Below, one piece after another: positions 27,001 to 35,234 of a stretch of DNA of 64,000 bases. A program made the position numbers and the translations under genes. This DNA is from Bacteroidales bacterium UBA4295. GTDB lineage: Bacteria > Bacteroidota > Bacteroidia > Bacteroidales > Paludibacteraceae. The DNA lies in contig DGVB01000012.1 of assembly GCA_002395805.1 (NCBI GenBank), positions 62,001 to 126,000 on the forward strand. Direction: 5' to 3'. The notes beneath the pieces were generated by a model. That model did no database searches. It saw only the letters and a list, made by a program, of their open reading frames with translations, and had not been told where the DNA came from. Every line of letters starts with the position of its first letter. The first letter of the stretch is position 1.

Positions 27001-28111
27001 AAACCGCTTTAGACTCGGACATACGAATCAGTTTCAAACTCTCCAATAATGTGTATGCTTCTGCAAAATCTTGTTCCAAATTCTCTGTCGATACATTCCC
27101 GTCTTGCGCCATACGGAAATAGACCTTTTTCAAATAACTGCTTGGTACTACATTATGGCTATACTGGCTATATTTAAGAGTTAACATCAACGCCACGAAC
27201 AATCTGACAGCCTGATTGCTCTTTTCGAATCGTTTCCAGACACTATCACAATATCGATAATTGAGATAATCACCCACTACAGGAGAATAATAGTCGCCGG
27301 GGAGAAGACTTTTGCATTTCTTGTATAATTCATCCTTTTTTGTTATCTCTGGTATCTCTACCACACGGATGGTTGCCGAACCGTTTCCTTCTCCTTTGAA
27401 TTCATCTGTGTTGCATAACTCCAGAAAATCCTTTGCAAAGGATTGCGCCGTTTCCTGAGAAGGTGTTGCTAATGTTACAATGCATCGCAATTTACGAGAA
27501 TGAATCATTTGTAGAAGTTTTTTCCAGTTTTCGAGCCGTGAATCTTCATCTTCATTCTCTTTTATCTCCAAAGTGCTCGCAAATCGCAAATCCGAAATAC
27601 TATCTATACACAACACACAATCTTTTTGTTTCAGCTTCTCTATGGCTTTTTTCCATTGATCCAGAGACCATTCATAGTTTTCCTCTTTCTCTGCATCATA
27701 GCATAATGCTACTGTCTTCAAGTCACTCTTCTTGATAGACTCGTATACCGCGCGCGATTTACCGGAAGAGAGTAATCCCGCTACCACCAATAGATTCGAT
27801 GTTTTACTGCTTTCACGCAAAAATTTCTCTATGGCATCATCCACCTCGTTGCGAGGGAAATATATGTTAGCATCAAATCCATTAACTACCTCCCCGCGAT
27901 CATGCATAATGTCCGTAGGGCTCAAATTGGCACGAGATACATAACGGAAAACCGACGATTTCTTTTTTTCTGCACGTTTTTTAGCTATCCAGGTATTAAT
28001 TCCTGTTATCGTCCCGATAATGGCAATCAGCGACGCTACAATACTTAAAACTTTTTCTAAAGTACTAAGGTTACTCAATAGTTCTCCTAACATTCCGACT
28101 TGTGCTATCAT
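24032..28111 (-). CDS. Large membrane-anchored P-loop NTPase (STAND-like, unassigned)
   Basis: 1359 aa. Residues about 19-42 form one membrane helix (VLSIVASLIAIIGTITGI) followed by a Lys/Arg stop. Residues 112-119 are Walker A (GLLSSGKS). Residues 165-170 are Walker B (CVLCID), followed by a sensor-like strand RCIVTLATPSQE. A winged-helix-like part near residues 300-390 (SSYLKKVYFRMAQDG) and about 900 residues of helical repeats come next. This order resembles STAND-type ATPases used in phage defence, but no named family is recognised. It has its own promoter, is AT-richer than its neighbours and lies beside tRNA-Leu. Confidence 0.7.
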   Translation of the reverse strand: MIAQVGMLGELLSNLSTLEKVLSIVASLIAIIGTITGINTWIAKKRAEKKKSSVFRYVSRANLSPTDIMHDRGEVVNGFDANIYFPRNEVDDAIEKFLRESSKTSNLLVVAGLLSSGKSRAVYESIKKSDLKTVALCYDAEKEENYEWSLDQWKKAIEKLKQKDCVLCIDSISDLRFASTLEIKENEDEDSRLENWKKLLQMIHSRKLRCIVTLATPSQETAQSFAKDFLELCNTDEFKGEGNGSATIRVVEIPEITKKDELYKKCKSLLPGDYYSPVVGDYLNYRYCDSVWKRFEKSNQAVRLFVALMLTLKYSQYSHNVVPSSYLKKVYFRMAQDGNVSTENLEQDFAEAYTLLESLKLIRMSESKAVCVIRGENSFEYIKECLFKLLDEYHERKLKDASAKAKGIVALIEPYIRRNDNLYIEKKQADLLISIDPNSPGLYKDAVVFTNAKNRVIVADIVRAKFDAQFFTLDGEGETLHLKSEYQDQMEDLCDTIGVLISRSCRTYNGLNEILTNYLKAGVEINEDIICELLRIATEEDITTADKDRIKNYAFALANEKFGRETVDGVTVLLSQSPRFNTSYESISDDYNPERIKQGFCLQADNFHATFERVKEAFSTNQENQLEEDSGKTYQKLWSDASKSLFHYCRKLTERLRSKSDLEALLAILSSNEIRSRCREIDNELRYINMHSAERSFVFMNGSALVCVAKAVLAYNPMGYIGECRDMTVLLYQNLNDPKYTYAFNAQSIFYLVGLRDTGVMGVIPDFGNAAAFYTQLRDTLKEIDSHEIEIEKALNLWLYPLFDKIKREEHLEIARKLILSPDEMEKLRKERGETIVGNRKLVNALIYNAPSYELANQIYEEYETIVSKRIDTINILLGHIKNGVGRRISEREKKEYSKLTIKWIDVIQSLEWNKFSTDAGRANSVLTSIATSLRDTKLEEKIKGLELPNANVLQRSRLIGRLNAIKNGTIDSVAMLRNICQYYNSAQGEDIYEDSDYLTHVIKYACEKGLPQRDMDVLRAMINGDDYRLPVDELISPKKDFYKQVLYKVLPKEEYGFDTRWDYIKYAYLRLYTCDALPVQGDKQLDLLFKVLRTTAYERPNDAIERMRTDIYDFVKKHPVFITMYMSTICKLADHYASTIQNLKDPKIYQEKILPELDDEIKRKSPVPQTEEEIKNAIRGVIKSKLERINKLLMTLEIEGKPLPFDDRFTISISKTNEKITKEIGPWFVKGPFNTYDDSTRHNAWDCYVEGKTNLNYKDLLPKIIYSEVQRICNVMAGLSPGTWKNFEYLKRELTLLREKSTPEEYKELAFAGVDKAYTNFKHAYPDQTTDWADDVYAQFSILCTTKESLDEWNALHL

Positions 28112-28134
28112 AATGGTATAAAAAAATGAACGTG

Positions 28135-28166
28135 CAAAGATATCACTTTTTTTTCATATTTCCAAA
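28135..28166 (-). promoter_or_regulatory. Promoter of the 1359-aa NTPase gene
   Basis: Minus-strand TTTG (28163-28166), 20 nt, TATCTTTG (28135-28142), only 23 nt before the start codon. Confidence 0.7.
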
Positions 28167-28191
28167 TTTTATCACAAAAAACAGAGAATTA

Positions 28192-28223
28192 TTTGCATAT
28201 TCCAAAAAAAAGCAGTACCTTTG
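28192..28223 (+). promoter_or_regulatory. Promoter of tRNA-Leu
   Basis: TTTG (28192-28195), 20 nt, TACCTTTG (28216-28223), within the frequently seen string AAAAAAAGCAGTACCTTTGC. Confidence 0.75.
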
Positions 28224-28270
28224 CAGTCGATTTCTTGGTGACGCACGATTTTTTCGGCGGAGTCAAGCGC

Positions 28271-28356
28271 GCCGCGATGTTGGAATAGGTAGACAAGAAA
28301 GACTTAAAATCTTTTGCCCAGTGATGGGCGTGCCGGTTCGACCCCGGCTCGCGGTA
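28271..28356 (+). tRNA. tRNA-Leu (UAA)
   Basis: An 86-nt class II tRNA. The acceptor GCCGCGA pairs with TCGCGGT (one G-U). The anticodon stem AAAGA/TCTTT encloses loop CTTAAAA (anticodon UAA, 28304-28306). The long variable arm is GCCCA-GTGA-TGGGC, and the T arm is GCCGG-TTCGACC-CCGGC. The discriminator is A at 28356. The genome continues CCG, so the CCA tail is not encoded and is added by Cca (gene at 57258). tRNA-Leu genes are common integration targets; no duplicated 3' end was noticed. Confidence 0.95.
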
Positions 28357-28413
28357 CCGAGCGGGGTATGACAGATGTCATGTCCCGCTTATTTATTGAA
28401 AAACAAGGAAAAA

Positions 28414-29517
28414 ATGAAGCGAATCCTTTTTTCATGCATTACTGTCAGTATGATTCTGACGAGTTGCTACTACTCCGCCGACACCCCTCGCGGTTCATGG
28501 GCCAAGGGAGGTGATCTGAGTTGGTTGAGCGAAATGGAGCATGACTCCGTCGTTTTTCGGGATGAGACAGGTGCTTCGCGCGAGTGCATGCAGCTGTTGC
28601 ATGAGTGCGGCATGAATGCCGTACGCCTGCGCGTATGGGTTAACCACTCTACCGGATGGAGCAACAAAGAAGATATGGTACGTCTCGCCGAGCGCGCAGC
28701 CAAAGAAGGGTTGCGGCTGATGATAGACATCCATTATTCGGATTTTTTCGCCGACCCGCAGCATCAAACGATTCCGATGGCATGGCAAGAGTACGGCTAT
28801 GAGAAACTATGCGAAGCAGTGCGTGAACATACACTGGATGTACTCAATACGTTAAAAGAGAAAGGGATAAAACCCGAATGGGTACAGGTTGGCAATGAGA
28901 CGCCGAACGGCATGCTTTGGCCTATAGGCAAACTGGTTTACGAAGACAACAACGCCAACGGCTGCTGGGATCGCTATGCGGGTTTCACCGCGGTCGGATA
29001 CAAAGCCGCCAAAGAAGTTTTTCCGGACATCCAGGTGATTGTACATGTAGACAATGCCTATATGTATCGCGATTGGTTCTGGCGGGCGATGCAGGAACAT
29101 GGCGGTCAATGGGATATGATTGGTCTGAGTCACTACCCGATGATGGAAGAGTGGTGCCATAAATCCTGGCCGGAGATGAACGATTTGGCAGAGACCAATG
29201 TGCGGCAACTGATTCGTGAGTTTCATTGCCCGGTAATGATATGCGAAATAGGTATGATGAATTGGGGACAAGGAGCAGTGTACGACTCCATCGAAGCGCT
29301 CTCCGACATTGTCATGACCGACTTCGTGCAACGGATGGAGAATATTGATTCATGCATGGGTATCTTCTATTGGGAGCCGGAGGTATACGGCGGATGGAGA
29401 CCGGCCGAATATATCCCGTTGGGATGGGGCGGATACGACATGGGTTCTTTCACGCCCGAAGGCAAACCGTCCAAGGCTTTCCGCACGATGCTGAATAGTA
29501 AAAACAAATATAATTAA
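28414..29517 (+). CDS. Arabinogalactan endo-beta-1,4-galactanase (GH53) lipoprotein
   Basis: 367 aa. The start at 28414 gives a lipoprotein signal (MKRILFSCITVSMILTSC, Cys18). The catalytic TIM barrel of GH53 shows GGDLSWLSEME, NAVRLRVWVN, DIHYSDFFADPQHQ, the acid/base Glu in WVQVGNETPNGMLWP and the nucleophile Glu in MICEIGMM. It cleaves beta-1,4-galactan side chains of pectin, a fitting partner for galacturonate use elsewhere in the window. No SusC/SusD pair is near. It follows the tRNA directly. Confidence 0.93.
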   Translation: MKRILFSCITVSMILTSCYYSADTPRGSWAKGGDLSWLSEMEHDSVVFRDETGASRECMQLLHECGMNAVRLRVWVNHSTGWSNKEDMVRLAERAAKEGLRLMIDIHYSDFFADPQHQTIPMAWQEYGYEKLCEAVREHTLDVLNTLKEKGIKPEWVQVGNETPNGMLWPIGKLVYEDNNANGCWDRYAGFTAVGYKAAKEVFPDIQVIVHVDNAYMYRDWFWRAMQEHGGQWDMIGLSHYPMMEEWCHKSWPEMNDLAETNVRQLIREFHCPVMICEIGMMNWGQGAVYDSIEALSDIVMTDFVQRMENIDSCMGIFYWEPEVYGGWRPAEYIPLGWGGYDMGSFTPEGKPSKAFRTMLNSKNKYN

Positions 29518-29532
29518 ATCCCACCAAACTCT

Positions 29533-30231
29533 ATGTATTATATCATGATTGCAGCCGCTGTGCTGCCCGCCGCTCTTTTAGGTTTGTATATCTGGCGCAA
29601 AGACCCGCACCCGGAACCTTTCCGTTGGGTATGGCGTGCTTTTCTCGCCGGCATACTGATTTGTTTGCCTGTCGCATTTTTGGAGCAATGCATCCATGCC
29701 ATGCTCTTCGGTACCGGCGAGCCCACCACCCTTTTCGGCTCTACAACCATGGCTTTCTTCGTTGCCGCTGCTCCTGAAGAAGGAGCCAAATTGCTGGCTC
29801 TATGGCTATTGTTAAGACGCAATCCGCATTTCGATGAAGATTTCGACTGCATTGTGTATGCCGTGTTTGTCAGCCTCGGTTTTGCCACACTGGAGAACAT
29901 CGGATATGTTATAATGAGCGGTGAAGCATGGATGAGCACAGCAATCATGCGTGCACTACTGGCCGTCCCAGGGCACTATGCTTTCGCTATCATGATGGGT
30001 TATTACTTTGCTATCTATCGTTTCGTAGACAAGTCTCCCAAGAATGCAGCGAAAGTATTCCTGGTCCCTTTTTTTGCGCACGGTGTGTATGACGCTATCG
30101 CTATGAGCGGAGACGTCAATCCTATTGCCGCATCGGTATGCACTCTGGTTTTGATCTATTTCTGCATCAAACTGCAACGCGAAGCCAGCCGCAAAGTGAG
30201 CACACTGATTGCCAACAACCAGCAGAGGTGA
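29533..30231 (+). CDS. prsW: PrsW family intramembrane metalloprotease
   Basis: 232 aa with about seven helices. The family motifs are present: APEEGAKLLALW, GFATLENIGYV, PGHYAFAIMMGYYFA and the C-terminal FFAHGVYDA. PrsW of Bacillus cuts an anti-sigma factor; no anti-sigma gene is nearby, so the substrate is unknown. The stop overlaps the next start (GTGA). Confidence 0.88.
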   Translation: MYYIMIAAAVLPAALLGLYIWRKDPHPEPFRWVWRAFLAGILICLPVAFLEQCIHAMLFGTGEPTTLFGSTTMAFFVAAAPEEGAKLLALWLLLRRNPHFDEDFDCIVYAVFVSLGFATLENIGYVIMSGEAWMSTAIMRALLAVPGHYAFAIMMGYYFAIYRFVDKSPKNAAKVFLVPFFAHGVYDAIAMSGDVNPIAASVCTLVLIYFCIKLQREASRKVSTLIANNQQR

Positions 30232-31001
30232 TCAAGACGTTGGAACAAATAGCATTGGAGAAGCAGCGCGAACGACTGACGAAGCGCTTTCACAAAGCAT
30301 GCGCTGACTATCAACTTATCGAGGACGACGACCATATACTGATCGGTCTGAGTGGCGGGAAAGACTCACTGCTACTGACCGAACTATTAGGCCGGCGCGC
30401 GCAGATATATGTACCGCGTTTTAAAGTCACTGCGCTGCACGTGCGAGTGCGAGAGCGGGATTACCACACCGATCTGGGTTATCTGCAATCTTTCTGTGAC
30501 GAAGCAAAAGTACCGCTAATCGTGCGAGATATAAGCATTCCCTCTACCCCTCCCGTTAAGGAAGGAAAAACAGTGCGAGATATCGACAACCCTTGTTTCC
30601 TCTGCTCCTGGTATCGGAGAAAAGAACTATTCAATGTTGCGCAAGAGATGGGATGTAACAAGATCGCATTCGGACACCATCGCGATGACATTGTCCAGAC
30701 GCTGTTGATGAACCTGATCTTCCAAGGAGCCTTCGCTACTATGCCACCTATTCTTCGGATGGACAAGATGCCCTTGAAAATCATCCGTCCGCTATGCCTG
30801 ATTGAAGAAGCGGACATCATCAAATATGCACAAATGCGAGCGTATCAGAAACAGACCAAACTATGCCCGTTTGAGCATGTCAGTTCACGCGAGAAAGTGA
30901 AAGGACTGCTGGAGGAGATCAAAACGCTCAACCCTGAAGCGATAGATTCAATCTTCGGCGCGCTGACCAACATTAAAGAAAATTATTTACCTAAGAAATG
31001 A
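30228..31001 (+). CDS. ttcA: TtcA-like tRNA 2-thiocytidine synthetase
   Basis: 257 aa with a GTG start at 30228 overlapping the prsW stop in GTGA and preceded by CAGAGG; the in-frame upstream Met lies deep inside prsW. The PP-loop ATPase motif SGGKDS is followed by CFLCSW (CxxC) and GHHRDDIVQTLLMNLIFQG, as in TtcA enzymes that thiolate tRNA cytidine 32 using an Fe-S cluster. A STPPVKEGKTV segment is encoded by a CCCTCC..GGAAGG element. Confidence 0.87.
   Translation: MIKTLEQIALEKQRERLTKRFHKACADYQLIEDDDHILIGLSGGKDSLLLTELLGRRAQIYVPRFKVTALHVRVRERDYHTDLGYLQSFCDEAKVPLIVRDISIPSTPPVKEGKTVRDIDNPCFLCSWYRRKELFNVAQEMGCNKIAFGHHRDDIVQTLLMNLIFQGAFATMPPILRMDKMPLKIIRPLCLIEEADIIKYAQMRAYQKQTKLCPFEHVSSREKVKGLLEEIKTLNPEAIDSIFGALTNIKENYLPKK
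30547..30565. repeat. Family B palindrome inside ttcA
   Basis: CCCTCCCGTTAAGGAAGG-type imperfect palindrome, in frame, coding TPPVKEG. Confidence 0.55.
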
Positions 31002-31369
31002 ACGCTTTATATACTATTCTTTTGCTTTTAGCGTCGAATGTATTTATGACGCTTGCCTGGTATGGGCACCTTAAACTGCAGCAGACAGGGTTCATCTCCA
31101 ATGCAACACCTTTGATTTTCGTTATTCTTCTATCTTGGGGTATTGCGTTCTTTGAATACTGTCTGCAAGTACCAGCTAACCGCATAGGATTCGAGGGGAA
31201 TGGTGGAACGTTCTCCTTGATGCAACTGAAAGTGATTCAGGAAGTGATCACACTCGTTGTCTTCGTGGTCTTCTCCGCCATCGCATTCCATATGGAACTA
31301 CGGTGGAATCATTTCGTAGCTTGCCTGCTATTAATAGCTGCAGTCTATTTCGTTTTCGGGTTCAAATAA
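30998..31369 (+). CDS. DUF486 (DMT-type) small membrane protein
   Basis: 123 aa, four predicted helices. The sequence NVFMTLAWYGHLK, LSWGIAFFEYCLQVPANRIG and FSLMQLKVIQEVITLVVFVVFS matches DUF486, related to small multidrug-resistance-like transporters. The substrate is unknown. It overlaps ttcA by ATGA, so it is translated as part of the prsW-ttcA operon. Confidence 0.9.
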   Translation: MNALYTILLLLASNVFMTLAWYGHLKLQQTGFISNATPLIFVILLSWGIAFFEYCLQVPANRIGFEGNGGTFSLMQLKVIQEVITLVVFVVFSAIAFHMELRWNHFVACLLLIAAVYFVFGFK

Positions 31370-31375
31370 AAGCCG

Positions 31376-32074
31376 TCAATATTCAGCTATCAGCTTTTCG
31401 ACCAACTCCGGGACACCTTCGGTGGCTTTTTTGCGGATATGGGTGATACGGTCTGCCCACATGCCGAACTCCGGCTGGCCGGGATCGACGAAATAGATAG
31501 GACAGTCTTTCGGCGCGTAATGAATGAGTGACGCGGCAGGATAGACATTCAAACTTGTACCTATCACCACCATAATATCCGCCTCCGAAGCAATGCGGCA
31601 GGCTTCATCAAAATACGGCACTCCTTCGCCAAAGAAGACGATGTAAGGCCGTAACAGAGAACCATCCGGGTGGCGATCACCGTAATGTTGCTCCCAGCCC
31701 TGAAGAGGCACTGTAGCCGTCTCATTGTTCTCCGAACGGAGTTTGGTGATCTCGCCATGCAGATGCACGACCTCCGAGGCTCCCGCCCGCTCATGCAGAT
31801 CATCAATATTCTGGGTAATAATCCGCGTTCCGGGCACAGCCTGCTGCAACTTCGCTATCGCTATATGTGCCGCGTTCGGTTGTGCCGCCAGTGTATCCTT
31901 CCGCCGCGCGTTGTAGAAATCCACACACAACTGCGGATTACGAAGCCATGCCTCGTGCGTGCAGACATCTTCGATACGATAATGTTCCCATAAACCGTCT
32001 GAGTCACGGAACGTCCCCAGACCACTCTCGGCACTTACCCCGGCACCGGTGAAAACAACGATTTTCTTACTCAT
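31376..32074 (-). CDS. cobB: Sirtuin, class III-type protein deacylase
   Basis: 232-aa NAD-dependent deacylase. NAD motifs are GAGVSAESGLGTFR, TQNIDDLHERAG, the catalytic His in VHLHGEI and GTSLNVYPAA. Tyr54 and Arg57 (FYNARRK) match the Tyr-x-x-Arg acyl pocket of SIRT5/CobB enzymes that remove succinyl or malonyl groups. The two CxxC zinc pairs are missing: the region after HGEITKLRS has no cysteine. It is convergent with the DUF486 gene, only 6 bp apart. Confidence 0.92.
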   Translation of the reverse strand: MSKKIVVFTGAGVSAESGLGTFRDSDGLWEHYRIEDVCTHEAWLRNPQLCVDFYNARRKDTLAAQPNAAHIAIAKLQQAVPGTRIITQNIDDLHERAGASEVVHLHGEITKLRSENNETATVPLQGWEQHYGDRHPDGSLLRPYIVFFGEGVPYFDEACRIASEADIMVVIGTSLNVYPAASLIHYAPKDCPIYFVDPGQPEFGMWADRITHIRKKATEGVPELVEKLIAEY

Positions 32075-32088
32075 AGTATATACAGATT

Positions 32089-32901
32089 TTAGACTCTTCG
32101 GATTGTTACCAAATGATGTGAATAATCGCCCTTTTCGGCACTAAAAATACCGTTGGAATCGAGCTTTTCTACCTTCACGCGACCGGAGCAATGAATCACA
32201 CGCTCACCGTCTATCACGATACCTACATGGCTGATTTTTCCGTCCTCATGGTCGAAGAAGACCAAATCTCCCGCCTGCACTTTTGATACATCGGAAATCT
32301 TCCGTCCCTGCTGTGCCTGCTCAGAGGCATTGCGTTTGAGTGTCTTTCCGAACAAACTCATTATTGTTTGAGTGAATCCTGAACAATCCATACCCAAGGC
32401 ATTTCTACCGCCCCATAAATATGGAATATTGAGAAAGAAGCGCACCGTCTGCAAGAGATTTTGTTCGTTCAAATCGGGAGTTTTAGCGTATACCATAGAC
32501 GGATCGATACGGAAACCGACACCAAGCACCTCAAACCGCGCGAAGACAGTTCTTAGCTCATCATCCTTTTTCTCCTGATAGCCGGCTAAGCGGGTTCCAG
32601 CAGTCAAAGGAATGGTCTGACCGTTGTTCTCGCTTACGGCATATGCCATCGGCATAGCTACCATAGCGGCTGAATCATACGCTGCGCGATATGATTTATA
32701 TTCCGCTGCAGACATCGGGGTACACATCTTAGCATCAATCCACCCCTCCTGACCATCCAAGTGCAATTTCACCCGATTCCATCGGGGTTTTTCTTCCAGC
32801 ACATCGAATGTTTCGCCGAACAGAATCTGGGTATTCTGCTCCGCTGCTTCACTCGCCTCCGCCCGTACGGGGATGACACTATATAACGAAATCGCTTTCA
32901 A
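32089..32901 (-). CDS. NlpC/P60 cysteine peptidase with SH3 regions
   Basis: 270 aa. N-terminal SH3-like module(s) (QILFGETFDVLEEKPRWNRVKLHLDGQEGWID) are followed by an NlpC/P60 domain with DCSGFTQT (Cys nucleophile), HVGIVIDGE (His) and VIHCSGR (third His). Such enzymes cut gamma-D-Glu-diaminopimelate bonds of peptidoglycan fragments. There is no signal peptide, so it may act on recycled muropeptides in the cytoplasm or be exported otherwise. It lies between cobB and nadB on the same strand. Confidence 0.9.
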   Translation of the reverse strand: MKAISLYSVIPVRAEASEAAEQNTQILFGETFDVLEEKPRWNRVKLHLDGQEGWIDAKMCTPMSAAEYKSYRAAYDSAAMVAMPMAYAVSENNGQTIPLTAGTRLAGYQEKKDDELRTVFARFEVLGVGFRIDPSMVYAKTPDLNEQNLLQTVRFFLNIPYLWGGRNALGMDCSGFTQTIMSLFGKTLKRNASEQAQQGRKISDVSKVQAGDLVFFDHEDGKISHVGIVIDGERVIHCSGRVKVEKLDSNGIFSAEKGDYSHHLVTIRRV

Positions 32902-32928
32902 TTCTCAACTCTCAATTCTCAATTTACC
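32899..32928. repeat. ATTCTCAA / CTCTCAA tandem heptamers
   Basis: ATTCTCAACTCTCAATTCTCAATTT: four 7-8 nt units between nadB and the NlpC gene. Confidence 0.7.
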
Positions 32929-34525
32929 ACACCTCTTGCGGATGGTCATTATTGGTTCTTGGGTAGTCAATCGAATAGTGCAGTCCGCGGCTCTCCTTGC
33001 GCTCTATTGCCTGACGGGTTATAAGATAACCGACATTGATCATATTGCGCAACTCGCATATCTCCTTGGTGGCCTTGACGCGCTTGAACAGATCTTCTGT
33101 CTCTTCGTAGAGCACATCAAGCCGCTCCCAAGCACGACGCAAACGCACATCAGAACGGACAATACCGACATAGGTGGACATGATCTGCTCCACTTCTTTG
33201 ACATCCTGAGCTATCAGCACACGCTCCTCGATGGACATAGTTCCTTCATCATTCCATGCCGGTATTTTCTCGTTGAAATCGTAGTTTTCTATCACAGAGA
33301 GGCTATGCTTGGCTGCTGCATCGGCATAGACAACGGCTTCAATCAGCGAGTTCGATGCCAAGCGGTTTCCACCATGAAGACCGGTACAAGAACATTCGCC
33401 AACGGCGTAGAGACGACGAATAGACGATTGACCATCCAAATCAACCTTGATACCGCCGCACATGTAGTGTGCGCAAGGAGCTACAGGGATATATTGTTTG
33501 GTAATATCAATGCCTATTGAGAGACATTTGGCGTAGATATTCGGGAAATGATGTTTGGTCTCCTCCGGATCTTTATGGGTTACATCCAGACAGACATGGT
33601 CAATTGCGTGGATCTTCATCTCATTGTCTATCGCGCGGGCCACAATATCACGCGGAGCGAGGGACAGACGCGGGTCGTATTTCTGCATGAACTCCTCACC
33701 GTTCGGCAACCGTAGGATACCTCCGTAACCACGCATTGCTTCGGTGATAAGGTATGCCGGATGGGTCTCGGCTGGGTTAAAAAGGGATGTCGGGTGGAAC
33801 TGCACAAACTCCATGTCCTTCACCTGTCCTTTCGCGCGATAGACCATGGCTATGCCGTCTCCGGTAGCTATCTCGGGATTGGTCGTAGTGGCATATACAG
33901 CCCCTGTTCCGCCGGTAGCCATCAGCGTCACTCGGCTCAGGTAGGTATCTATCTTCTGCGTTTCAGGGTTAAGAATATAGGCTCCGTAGCACTCGATATC
34001 CGGTGTCCGGCGGGTGACACGAACACCTAAGTGATGTTGGGTGATAATCTCTACGGCAAAGTGGTTTTCCAGGACGTCTATATACGGATTGCGGCGCACC
34101 GCCTCCATCAGTCCACGTTGGATCTCAAAGCCCGTATCATCGGCGTGGTGGAGTATACGGAATTCGGAGTGTCCTCCCTCGCGGTGCAAATCGAAAGAAC
34201 CATCTTCTTTCTTATCGAAATTAACACCCCAGTTAACGAGTTCGGATATTCCTCTTGGGGCATTGCGCACCACTTGCTCCACTGCCGCCGGGTCGCTCAG
34301 CCAGTCGCCGGCTACCATCGTGTCGTGGATATGTTTCTCAAAATCATCCACCATCAGATTGGTGACAGATGCAATGCCGCCTTGCGCTTTCGCCGTATTG
34401 GCTTCATCCAGCGTTGTTTTGCAGCACAAGGCGATGCGGTATTTCTCTGCGCGGGCTACTTTGAGCGCAAAACTCATACCCGCTACACCGCCGCCTATAA
34501 TTAAAAAATCGTATTTCTTTGTCAT
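32924..34525 (-). CDS. nadB: L-aspartate oxidase
   Basis: 533-aa flavoenzyme making iminoaspartate for NAD synthesis. The start at 34525 (MTKKYDFLIIGGGVAGMSFAL) is placed at the FAD-binding beta-alpha-beta; eight upstream in-frame codons are unlikely. Other marks are the TAKAQGGIA loop, ATGGTGAVY, the substrate region LITEAMRGYGGIL, CAHYMCGG and GECSCTGLHGGNRLASNSLIE. nadA and nadC are not in the window. The neighbour comF starts upstream with one base between. Confidence 0.96.
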   Translation of the reverse strand: MTKKYDFLIIGGGVAGMSFALKVARAEKYRIALCCKTTLDEANTAKAQGGIASVTNLMVDDFEKHIHDTMVAGDWLSDPAAVEQVVRNAPRGISELVNWGVNFDKKEDGSFDLHREGGHSEFRILHHADDTGFEIQRGLMEAVRRNPYIDVLENHFAVEIITQHHLGVRVTRRTPDIECYGAYILNPETQKIDTYLSRVTLMATGGTGAVYATTTNPEIATGDGIAMVYRAKGQVKDMEFVQFHPTSLFNPAETHPAYLITEAMRGYGGILRLPNGEEFMQKYDPRLSLAPRDIVARAIDNEMKIHAIDHVCLDVTHKDPEETKHHFPNIYAKCLSIGIDITKQYIPVAPCAHYMCGGIKVDLDGQSSIRRLYAVGECSCTGLHGGNRLASNSLIEAVVYADAAAKHSLSVIENYDFNEKIPAWNDEGTMSIEERVLIAQDVKEVEQIMSTYVGIVRSDVRLRRAWERLDVLYEETEDLFKRVKATKEICELRNMINVGYLITRQAIERKESRGLHYSIDYPRTNNDHPQEVW

Positions 34526-34526
34526 A

Positions 34527-35234
34527 TTATTGTGCTTTACAGAGTGCAAAGACTGTTATTTTCGCTCCCCGAATGAGACGCATTGCCCGGATGCAACTTC
34601 GCATGGTTTCACCGGTAGTGATCAGGTCGTCAACCAACAGGATATGTTTGTGATAGAGTTGCTCTGGATGGTTCACAGCAAAAGCATCTGCTACATTCTG
34701 CATCCGCCCTTCGCCGCTCTGCAGCGCCTGTTTGGGTGTGTTTCTTACTCTTGTCACATGGCTTGTATCCACATCCACTCCGAGGTAATCTCCTATGCCG
34801 CGAGCGATATATTCTGACTGGTTGTAACCTCTCTCGCGCAAACGTCTGGGATGCAGTGGCATTGGTATGATCACCTCGATTTCATCGAAGAAATCCGTGT
34901 CTTGCATCTCCATGGCTGCTTGCCTTCCCAGATGGTATCCGATGAGCGGCTGGTCACGGTACTTCATCTTATGCACCAAGTGCTGTATCGGATGTTTTTT
35001 CTCGTAGAAGAGGTAAGCTGCTGCGCGAGTTAAATGCATTACTTTGAGTGCCGCCACTATATCCTTGCGCATGCCTACTAGCGCCATCTCTGTGCTATTC
35101 TGCCGTTCAACAGCCTGCTCCGTTCTGGGCAAAGTGCCCATACAGTGCTCGCATAGGAAAACACTTTTATCCCCGATGTACCGTCCGCACATCGGACACA
35201 CACGGGGATAAAAGAGGCTAAAGAGTGACACCAT
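34527..35234 (-). CDS. comF: ComF family phosphoribosyltransferase-like protein
   Basis: 235 aa. An N-terminal zinc finger (CPMCGRY ... CEHC) is followed by a PRTase domain with ILLVDDLITTGETM, the PRPP loop. ComF/GntX proteins are linked to DNA uptake in some bacteria; their chemistry is uncertain. The start overlaps the uxaA 3' end by 17 bp, which suggests co-transcription, though a functional link is unlikely. Confidence 0.9.
   Translation of the reverse strand: MVSLFSLFYPRVCPMCGRYIGDKSVFLCEHCMGTLPRTEQAVERQNSTEMALVGMRKDIVAALKVMHLTRAAAYLFYEKKHPIQHLVHKMKYRDQPLIGYHLGRQAAMEMQDTDFFDEIEVIIPMPLHPRRLRERGYNQSEYIARGIGDYLGVDVDTSHVTRVRNTPKQALQSGEGRMQNVADAFAVNHPEQLYHKHILLVDDLITTGETMRSCIRAMRLIRGAKITVFALCKAQ

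Noticed and set aside
28271-28413. Prophage or integrative element attached at tRNA-Leu
   Set aside because: No integrase and no second copy of the tRNA 3' end were found in the window; only the unusual neighbour gene hints at it.
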